Origin: Beroe forskalii
Taxonomy: Eukaryota; Ctenophora; Nuda; Beroida; Beroidae
Assembly (NCBI GenBank): GCA_011033025.1
Contig: WFMF01000110.1
Span: 1-64,000 of the forward strand
Direction: 5' to 3'
Length of the DNA: 64,000 bases
In this document: positions 24,801 through 64,000 of the stretch, one piece after another
Layout of the letters: each line of letters starts with the position of its first letter
How positions within the stretch are numbered: position 1 is the stretch's first letter
Notes under the pieces: model-generated
Database searches by the model: none
Told to the model about the DNA's origin: nothing
Seen by the model: the letters and a program-made list of their open reading frames with translations, nothing else
Position numbers and translations under genes: made by a program

Positions 24801-27139
24801 ATCAAAGATTCGTCTAGGAAATCTAAAAATACCTATTATAGTAATTTCAGAGTAGGTACTAACAGTATATGGAAGTTTTTGACGTGCTTTCGTGAGCATT
24901 GGTCAGCAATAATATAGAGAAGTATCGAGGTGAAACATTTCTTTTCAGTGCCAACAGTTCATTTTGACAACTTGGAGTATGACATAGTTATGCATTTTCC
25001 AAATTATTTCCATTATTATGTCACCCATTTGTTTTAAAATTGAGTACCTGTAAACAATGCTGTAGTGATTGATGATTAGGGTACTATTGCTCTATTACTA
25101 AAATATTTTTGCCTTATTTGGAATCTGCAAGTTAGGAAATTACTAATAGGAAATTCAAGGAGCCACGATTTCATTTCTACGATGAATGGATGATTTGCTG
25201 ATTTGGAGGATTTTTTCTGATTTAATCAATTGGAATGACATATATGGGTTGTAATAATAAGATGACCACAGTGGTATTAACCATGATCAGAACCACATAT
25301 CTGACCGAAAACACACGATTTTATCCCTATGGTTGTCAGTTTGTTAAATAAAATAAAAATGTTAATTTCTGGCCATTCTTCACAAAACAAAGTAAGTAAA
25401 ACTTGATAGATGTAAAGTGGTATTTTTGTGACTGATAAAAGAGAATGTGTAAATCCTCAATAAAGCACAGGTTTACTCAAGACGTCATGATGATATTGTT
25501 AATTTAGATGGTGTTTAGTGTTTCTACTTCCATACTTTCTGAATAGTTTGAAATATGTAATTTCAAGCAGACATGACATGTCAAAGCTTTATGCTAGTAT
25601 GGTACATAGTACTACGAAAAGTAGTTTGATGAACTCACACAAATAGCTAAATAGCAGCCACAATTTGAGTTGAAACTTAATACTTTAATAAGGATTTTAG
25701 GGTACAAAATAATTGTGAACAGTATCATGAAGGGGCTAAATGAAAATTAATAGGGCTTTCTTTTCTTAAAATCACTACAAAGGCGCTAAAAATCGTGAAA
25801 TTTCGTAATGATGTCATTAAATTTCATGAAACTTTATAATTTTAGTGTTTTTGAAAATAAAATAAGAACCGAAGAAAATAACAAAAGGATGTCGTCTTCA
25901 AATATCAGTTTTAAATAATTCAAGAACATTTTGATATCTTGAAATTATGGAATTTAAGGCAATAAGGTGATAACTCAATATAATATGTGATAATACTGTT
26001 GTCTTTAGTAGGAGAAAAAGTAATTCAAAAGGTTATAATTAGAGATATCACCTCTTCAAATCATTTTTAAAATTAAAGTTTCGACCAAAGGTGATAACTG
26101 TCAACTTTTTCAATTAATTAATTAATTGTAATTAATTGGGTGGACATCGGGAGGAGTGAAAACATTATCTGATCATACTACATTATTACATACTATTCAA
26201 AAAACCATAAGTTGAGAACATTTGACCATTAGTTTTGAAGAAAATTAGTTTTTTTCGATTATCTCAAAACTATACTTTTCAAGTTATCACCTTTTGATTT
26301 GAAGGTGACGATATATGTTTGAAATAACCAATAGAAAATTGAAAACTCTAATCTGAATCATCTGTTTTGAAATGAGAATCACATAACATAGATTACGATG
26401 AGCCTCGTATCGTAAACAAATTAAGCAACTTTTAAAACTTTACAACACTACTTCATGCAATCAAATTTGAGACACTGATGATGTGTAAAACGAAAGATTT
26501 CTGCATCATTTTTGATTTAAATCAATCTGATGAGAATTTAATTCAGTACATCGGCATTTCATTCTCGTCAGAGCGGTTGGGAAACTATGAATTATTAAGC
26601 AACTTATATAACTCACAGTTGTTTTTGCAGTCCGAACATCAGCATCAGTTGTAAATGTGACTTTGCACGTGTACTCCCCCGCGTTTTCTCACAGGGTTTC
26701 TCCCCTAATAAAAAACTTGTATTCTTGTCTTGTCGTACTGCGCTCCTGTTGTCAAGGTTACTGTATCTGAGGCAAACAAAACTTCCTTTGTAATACCTGA
26801 GCAGGGGATTGATTTAAACGATTATAGTGAGTTAATTTTCAAAAGCTTCCGTTATTATAAACTTCTTCGTATATCATTCAACGTTTTTAATTTTCCTACG
26901 ATAAATATTTGGGTTGATTTTCTATCCGTGTCACTAAAAAAGTCTCAGGACTCTTTCTGAGTCAAACCAATTCACGCCACATTACTGACATGGAATTACC
27001 AGACAACACTTCTGTGGTTTGTAGATGAAAACACAAATCTCGCAACTTAAGCTATTTTGACCCAAGTCCTCCCCAGTGTAGGTACAGGTGATGGACAGGG
27101 TGCCGTCAATGCTCATCGTGGTAGCAGGTGTCGTCAGGG
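9397..27139 (-). CDS. Left IgSF gene: partial inverted copy encoding a type I membrane protein
   Basis: About 24 exons on the minus strand running from 27139 down to 9397. Those above 12594 match exons of the plus-strand gene at 48625-63480 in order, length and phase. The product is a row of Ig-like domains, then a membrane-proximal region, a hydrophobic helix ([13 protein letters not shown]) and a tail starting RRKRK, ending at TGA 9397-9399. This is the layout of a single-pass cell-surface protein. No signal peptide or first exon is visible: homology to the plus-strand gene stops in the intron above 27139, so the first 14 Ig domains are missing. Lesions: lost donor and tryptophan codon near 27049, a 7-base deletion in exon 26617-26796, and an in-frame TAG at 10157-10159. 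It may be a decaying partial copy, or may start from an internal promoter. Ligand unknown. Confidence 0.75.
9800..9950 (-). repeat. 45-base triplicate carrying the 5' splice site of the TM exon
   Basis: Three copies, with TTGTTCAG|GTAACTTGG donors at exon edges 9921, 9876 and 9831 (period 45). Only the first gives an open product: reading through GTAACT meets TAA at once. The fragment TACCTCATTTTGTTCAG is coding in the first copy only. Confidence 0.85.
9921..10229 (-). CDS. Transmembrane exon with in-frame TAG
   Basis: Starts after TTTTCCCAG with [16 protein letters not shown], then an in-frame TAG at 10157-10159, then continues in the same frame through [15 protein letters not shown] and [14 protein letters not shown] to the helix [18 protein letters not shown] followed by S resembles a furin-type cleavage site. 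The TAG could be a null mutation, a base error, or could mark an intron I failed to see (GTTAGC at 10156-10161 is a weak donor, but no phase-compatible acceptor follows). The matching right-arm exon is beyond the window. Confidence 0.65.
10726..10810 (-). CDS. Membrane-proximal exon
   Basis: Reads [17 protein letters not shown], then SCQGNK, with acceptor CTTCTTCAG and donor GTAAGC, in phase with its neighbours. Not an Ig strand pattern; probably a stalk. Confidence 0.65.
10931..11094. mobile_element. MITE family A, copy 1 (164 bases)
   Basis: Terminal inverted repeat GGGATCGTTCACATATTA at one end and its mirror ending TGTGAACGATCCC at the other. Related copies at 28704-28845 and 30499-30644. 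Too short to encode anything. Confidence 0.8.
11234..11326 (-). CDS. Membrane-proximal exon with two cysteines
   Basis: Acceptor CCCCTCAG, donor GTAAGA. Reads [20 protein letters not shown], then a beta-strand-like FILTVTFNG. In phase with exon 11664-11802. Confidence 0.7.
11335..11420. repeat. Short repeats of GGGAGTTAAAC type
   Basis: About six degenerate 11-16-base units (GGGAGTTAAACAGG, GGGAATCAAAC). Similar words occur at 28514-28555 and 31340-31385, always in introns or flanks of the IgSF genes. Confidence 0.6.
11664..11802 (-). CDS. Cysteine-containing membrane-proximal exon
   Basis: Acceptor CATTTGCAG, donor GTGAGT. Contains [10 protein letters not shown] and, near the end, [17 protein letters not shown]. 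Four cysteines with no Ig tryptophan suggest a small disulphide domain of unknown type. Confidence 0.7.
12266..12440 (+). mobile_element. tRNA-derived SINE, full-length-looking copy
   Basis: A tRNA-like head (GGGTCAGTGGTGCAGGTATG, then a B-box-like GAGTTCGAATCCC) followed by a non-tRNA body. Antisense to the left gene, in an intron. Mirrored at 63640-63812. Confidence 0.7.
12594..12725 (-). CDS. Membrane-proximal exon; pair of 63349-63480
   Basis: 132 bases in both arms. Reads [17 protein letters not shown], then [10 protein letters not shown]. Acceptor CCCACAG, donor GTAAGC. The last exon visible in both arms. Confidence 0.8.
12843..12875. repeat. (CA)n microsatellite, left arm
   Basis: About 33 bases; the mirror tract at 63131-63230 is about 100 bases, a clear length difference between arms. 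Confidence 0.95.
13012..13325. repeat. Palindromic 15-base repeats (GTAACGTTACTATA)
   Basis: Units built on TAACGTTACTATAGT, itself near-palindromic, with a degenerate centre of TTAATAATAGTAAC. Mirrored at 62690-62998. Lies in the intron between the last two paired exons. Confidence 0.85.
13435..13650 (-). CDS. Exon pair of 62364-62579
   Basis: 216 bases, acceptor CCTAG, phase 0 at both ends. Core [20 protein letters not shown], then [15 protein letters not shown] silent CCA/CCG difference between arms shows that the CCCCAG seen in the right arm is not the acceptor. Confidence 0.75.
13893..13994 (-). CDS. Exon pair of 62020-62121
   Basis: 102 bases in both arms; reads [15 protein letters not shown] and [12 protein letters not shown]. 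Acceptor ATTCTCAG, donor GTGTGT. Confidence 0.7.
14306..14738 (-). CDS. Ig21-Ig22 exon, left copy
   Basis: 433 bases, one codon longer than the right copy (GDLAGDAIT against GDLADAIT). Cysteine anchors [17 protein letters not shown] and IYCV. Donor GTTAGT here, GTGAGT on the right. A single acceptor, CACTACAG, serves it, whereas the right arm shows three related acceptors. Confidence 0.85.
14948..15325. repeat. 16-base minisatellite next to a donor, left arm
   Basis: About 23 near-perfect copies of GGTAACCTGTTGTCAT. On the gene strand it starts about 10 bases after the donor GGCAG|GTGAGTC and is followed by a second GAGCAG|GTGAGTC, so two donor-like segments bracket the array. Right arm 60279-60962. 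Confidence 0.9.
15337..16030 (-). CDS. Ig21 first half, left copy (two exons)
   Basis: Exons 16030-15969 ([20 protein letters not shown]) and 15437-15337 ([20 protein letters not shown]). They supply the B-strand cysteine and C-strand tryptophan of an Ig fold whose second cysteine lies in exon 14306-14738. Confidence 0.8.
16055..16140. mobile_element. MITE family B, left-arm copy
   Basis: ACGAGAAATAGGCGGGTAGG to TTGAACCGCC. Mirror copy 57592-57662 and an independent copy at 45303-45397, where both ends (GCACGAGAAACAGGCGG and CCGCCTATTTTTCGTGC) are inverted repeats. Confidence 0.65.
16668..17106 (-). CDS. Ig19 end and Ig20, left copy
   Basis: 439 bases in both arms. [11 protein letters not shown] closes Ig19; [16 protein letters not shown] and [10 protein letters not shown] make a full Ig20. 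Right-arm differences are few (D/E, S/A, D/N, E/Q, T/S), all conservative in length. Confidence 0.88.
17469..17967 (-). CDS. Ig19 first part, left copy (two exons)
   Basis: Exon 17967-17818 ([33 protein letters not shown]) ends at donor GTACTG. Exon 17564-17469 starts AGG GTT AGC (RVSTGSAG). In the right arm the same protein junction is cut one codon later. Confidence 0.85.
18403..18586 (-). CDS. Ig18 second half, left copy
   Basis: 184 bases; [18 protein letters not shown] to [18 protein letters not shown]. Its acceptor is the last of an array of 41-base repeats that each contain the same acceptor. Confidence 0.85.
18587..19050 (-). repeat. 41-base array of 3' splice sites, left arm (about 11 units)
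   Basis: On the gene strand each unit reads CCTCTAG|GTATAAGGGA, then CCACTGTGCTAACCAAAGCA: an acceptor plus the start of the Ig18 exon. First unit start is 19038, exon start 18586. The right arm has about 26 units. Confidence 0.9.
19407..19959 (-). CDS. Ig17 end and Ig18 start, left copy (two exons)
   Basis: Exon 19959-19856 has [17 protein letters not shown]; exon 19518-19407 has [19 protein letters not shown] and [10 protein letters not shown], ending at the C-strand tryptophan split by the intron (TG|G). Confidence 0.85.
19664..19850. repeat. Minisatellite of TAATATAACACTAATTTAAC type, left arm
   Basis: Follows the donor GTACGT of exon 19856-19959 within about 10 bases. Mirror at 53305-53490. 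Confidence 0.85.
20184..20323 (-). CDS. Ig17 core, left copy
   Basis: 140 bases; starts [20 protein letters not shown] after acceptor CTCAG and ends at an intact donor CAG|GTAAAC. The right-arm counterpart has lost that donor. Confidence 0.85.
20324..22957 (-). repeat. GC-rich 20-22-base minisatellite, left arm (2.6 kb)
   Basis: On the gene strand the unit is CCTCCCCACCCCAGGATAAC, more than 100 copies. It ends at the acceptor CCACCTCAG|AATATTGTG, which the unit itself resembles (CCCCAG|GATAAC). Open frames of several hundred codons on the plus strand are repeat by-products. Right arm 1.1 kb. Confidence 0.92.
22958..23341 (-). mobile_element. SINE-like insertion splitting the Ig16-Ig17 coding region, left
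   Basis: On the minus strand it starts with a tRNA-like piece (TGATCGAAAGATCCCGGGTT) at 23336 and runs to the array. Insert plus array are bracketed by CTCAGAATATTGTGTGTA at both ends. The right arm shows the same structure at 51214-52830. Confidence 0.7.
23406..24139 (-). CDS. Ig16, left copy (two exons)
   Basis: Exon 24139-24054 ([18 protein letters not shown]) joins exon 23667-23406 ([19 protein letters not shown] to [10 protein letters not shown]). The intron between is mostly a tRNA-derived SINE. Coding-like sequence runs on to about 23342, where another SINE begins. Confidence 0.85.
23682..23757 (+). mobile_element. tRNA-derived SINE head in Ig16 intron, left
   Basis: GGGTCAGTGGTGTAGTGGTA, then CCTGAGTCGAATCCCAGCC (B-box-like). 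Mirror at 50806-50881. Shared by both arms, so older than their separation. Confidence 0.7.
24343..26310. mobile_element. Non-autonomous DNA transposon, left arm only (1968 bases)
   Basis: 29-base terminal inverted repeats CGTCACCTTCAAATCAAAAG ... CTTTTGATTTGAAGGTGACG, flanked by ATAT on both sides; the right arm has an empty site (CTGTCATAGATGTT on the same strand). Inside are many short palindromes of GGTTATAACTCGAGTTATAACC type. No transposase frame. Confidence 0.85.
26617..26796 (-). pseudogene. Ig15 second half, left copy, frameshifted
   Basis: 180 bases against 187 in the right arm (48974-49160). Net loss of 7 bases puts the EYTCKVTF block out of frame, although the donor here is a good GTGAGT. 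With the damaged exon upstream this suggests the 5' end of the left copy is not maintained. Confidence 0.75.
27049..27139 (-). pseudogene. Ig15 first half, left copy, donor lost
   Basis: The exon reads [20 protein letters not shown]. The right arm ends CAAATAGCTTG|GTAAGT; here the same place reads CAAAATAGCTTAAGTTGCG, with one added A and the GGT of the tryptophan/donor missing. Confidence 0.75.
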
Positions 27140-27346
27140 CTGGAATGGAATTTATCAAACACTTTGTTACAATTTCACTAAGAAACAAGGTATTCAATCA
27201 TCATTATTACAAAATATTATACAGATATCTTAATTTTAACCTCAGGAAACTTAGAAGTGTTTCCTAAAATGAACCTTGATAAATTGGAGAAAATCCCCTC
27301 GTTATAAGTCTTCAGTGAGTTATTCATTATGTTGCAAATAGAAAAT

Positions 27347-27726
27347 ACCTTATTGGCCCTTATTTAACCGGCCCTTAAGGACAAAAACGACTTTGAGATT
27401 TTGTCCAAGGGCCGGATATAACCGGTTAAAGAGTCAGGATTAAATTAAAGGCCAGTTGATTTAGGTCAGATGAAATTTTTGTTACTTGGCTTATGTACAT
27501 TATATAACACAGATGTCAGATAATGACATCAATCATGATATTAGACCAGGATTTGGGTTTTTGATGTAATTTACTTAGTATAAGTTGGTTTTTGTGGCTA
27601 TTTTTGCAAAAATAATGGTTTGACAACTGCTTGAAAAAAACTTGTCCAAGGGGCCGGTTAAAATGGCCCAAAAATAATTCCATAGGGCCGGTTAAAAAAG
27701 GCCGGCTAAATAAAGGCCAATAAGGT
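27347..27726. mobile_element. MITE of about 380 bases at the edge of the mirrored region
   Basis: Ends ACCTTATTGGCCCTTATTTA and its near-mirror TAAATAAAGGCCAATAAGGT, with internal GGGCCGGTTAAA words. It begins about 10 bases past the last sequence homologous to the right arm. Confidence 0.75.
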
Positions 27727-28025
27727 AAGTTTTTGTTGCAGCAAGAACTTAATTTCCAACAACTTTATTCTTGTTTTTTTTTGTTTGACTTATTTTCTAC
27801 AAATATTTGACTTATTTTCTATAAATATTTTTTTTCTTAGCGGTTTTTAGCGTTCTCTACTATTGATAAGAACTATGATATGAGAAAGAACACGACCAGT
27901 GAAACTGATGCATTCTATTTAAATACGAGTTATTGATTATTTTACTTAACAAATTGTAATAGATCAGTCCAGACAAAGGTGTTAAACCTTTTTGGACATA
28001 TTTAACAACTTACAATTACGACATA

Positions 28026-28160
28026 TAAACATAATTACGACATATTAACATAATATTAACATAATATTAACATAATATTAACATAATATCAACATAATAT
28101 CAACATAATATCAACAATCAACATAATATTAACATAATATCAACATAATATTAACATAAT
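28026..28160. repeat. AT-rich 11-base minisatellite (CATAATATTAA)
   Basis: About eleven units of CATAATATTAA/CATAATATCAA. Confidence 0.85.
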
Positions 28161-28596
28161 GTTTTCTTTGAATAATACGCAATATAATATGAATTGCCTT
28201 TTAAAAGGATCAGCAAGGCAAGTTGACCTCCCCCGGCAAGTTGACCTCCCTCAAATGGTATTTAACACTCTTACTTTACATTCCTATTTCACAATTCAGT
28301 TGAAATCCCAAATTTTCAAACCCCTAAATATTTTCGAACCCCATGAAAAATATTTCTCTTCCCTGGTACACGGTATTTCAATTATATTGCAATTTAGTTT
28401 TCGTACTCTTTTGAGATGGGTGGCTCCTTTGTCCTTATTATTCCTTATATGGAATAATTAATAGGTTGCTCCTGGCCATTCCCACGCTGCTCTGAGGGGA
28501 GCATAACCTCTGAACAGGAATTAAACAGGAATTAAACAGGAATTTAACAGGAATCAACTTCAGATGATATAATAGAGCACTTTTATTTGCCTTCAG

Positions 28597-63480
<34,884 letters not shown>

Positions 63481-63639
63481 GTAAGCATTTCGTGTATCTC
63501 GAAGGTTTTACTTCTATTCCAACAGCTGTACAGCCAATGACAGGAATCAAAGGATCCAAGTAATCAAGACAGTGGCGGTTAAGGAAGTGTAATCCATACT
63601 TCATTCGCCCGAGACTTCGCTGCAATGGACAGCTCCTCA

Positions 63640-63812
63640 TTTACCCCTCCCACAGGTTTCCTGTATGCTCGGCTGAGTGAACCCGTTGGGCTGCATAGGC
63701 ATTGAGATAAATCTCTCTGCCCTTAGCTCAGTGGCGCTGGCCGGGATTCGAACTCATGATCCATCGATCCTGTGCCCAAAGCGATACCATACCTGCACCA
63801 CTGACCCATCGT
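63640..63812 (-). mobile_element. tRNA-derived SINE, right-arm mirror copy
   Basis: Mirror of 12266-12440; GGGATTCGAACTCATGATCC on the plus strand marks the B-box side. Confidence 0.65.
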
Positions 63813-64000
63813 TTCGTGTATTTTTCCGTGTTCTGTTACGGTATTTTGAACTGATGTGTCCACTAATTCTCAAGAAGGATATTATATGTACTTTAGACGT
63901 CAGACGAACTTGCAGAAAAACATAAGGCCCACAGACAGTACGGCTTTTATACAATTTAAATGTCGACAGCGCGGCTGGTGACATTTAAAGGATTTAAAGT

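Larger units (their letters stand above)
12076..27335. repeat. Left arm of the large inverted duplication
   Basis: Pairs with 48430-64000 in reverse orientation. Its outer edge with unmirrored sequence cannot be set because the right arm leaves the window; its inner edge is in the intron above 27139, next to a MITE. Confidence 0.93.
27335..28596. other. Region between the divergent IgSF genes
   Basis: Apart from the MITE and the AT-rich array I see no exon. This is where a first exon or promoter of the plus-strand gene, or a shared divergent promoter, would be expected, but no convincing signal peptide frame was found on either strand. Confidence 0.4.

Noticed and set aside
28159-28461. Plus-strand 100-codon frame as first exon of the giant IgSF gene
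   Set aside because: No signal-peptide-like start; the sequence is partly AT-rich repeat and does not lead in phase into Ig1.

Overview
This is eukaryotic, animal nuclear DNA: GT-AG introns, an endoplasmic-reticulum co-chaperone of the DNAJC3 type, immunoglobulin-superfamily (IgSF) exons, tRNA-derived SINEs, many small inverted-repeat elements and a very large load of tandem repeats. The bulk is AT-rich. I cannot name the species; an invertebrate metazoan fits best. No bacterial genes, CRISPR array or operon is present.

Layout. (1) 1-490, AT-rich minisatellite. (2) 530-5753, minus strand, eleven exons of a DNAJC3/p58IPK-like TPR + J-domain gene; its 3' end lies off the window and its first exon was not found. 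(3) 5754-9396, no confident exon; inverted repeats and a GC-rich foldback. (4) 9397-27139, minus strand, the 3' part of an IgSF gene: Ig-like domains, a cysteine-containing membrane-proximal region, one transmembrane helix and a short basic tail. (5) 28597-63480, plus strand, a very large IgSF gene with about 22 Ig-like domains in the window; its signal peptide and its transmembrane end are not in view.

The two IgSF genes are related in a special way. From about 12076 to 27335 the left gene is a mirror image of about 48430 to 64000 in the right gene, exon for exon and mostly intron for intron. The arms are at least 15 kb, are separated by about 21 kb, and reach the window edge. They have diverged: array lengths differ several-fold, each arm carries its own transposon insertion with an empty site in the other, and both carry apparent lesions. 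The left copy lacks every exon upstream of Ig15, so it is probably a partial inverted duplicate; a mis-joined second haplotype is the main alternative.

The most striking pattern is that tandem repeats sit at exon-intron borders, and in many arrays the unit itself carries the splice site (5' sites at 42127-42290 and 9831-9921; 3' sites at 42438-42640, 54063-55135/18586-19038 and 51712-52830/20324-22957). In two places the right arm has two or three copies of an acceptor segment that is single in the left arm, so the process can be compared before and after. I recall splice-site-bearing intronic minisatellites being reported in amphioxus, but could not check this here. Other unusual points are a possible intron slide between the arms, and an exon split by a SINE-plus-minisatellite insertion flanked by an 18-bp duplication.

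Exon boundaries were read by eye from splice consensus, reading phase and agreement between the arms. Boundaries in the mirrored part are much firmer than in the unmirrored part (28597-47886).
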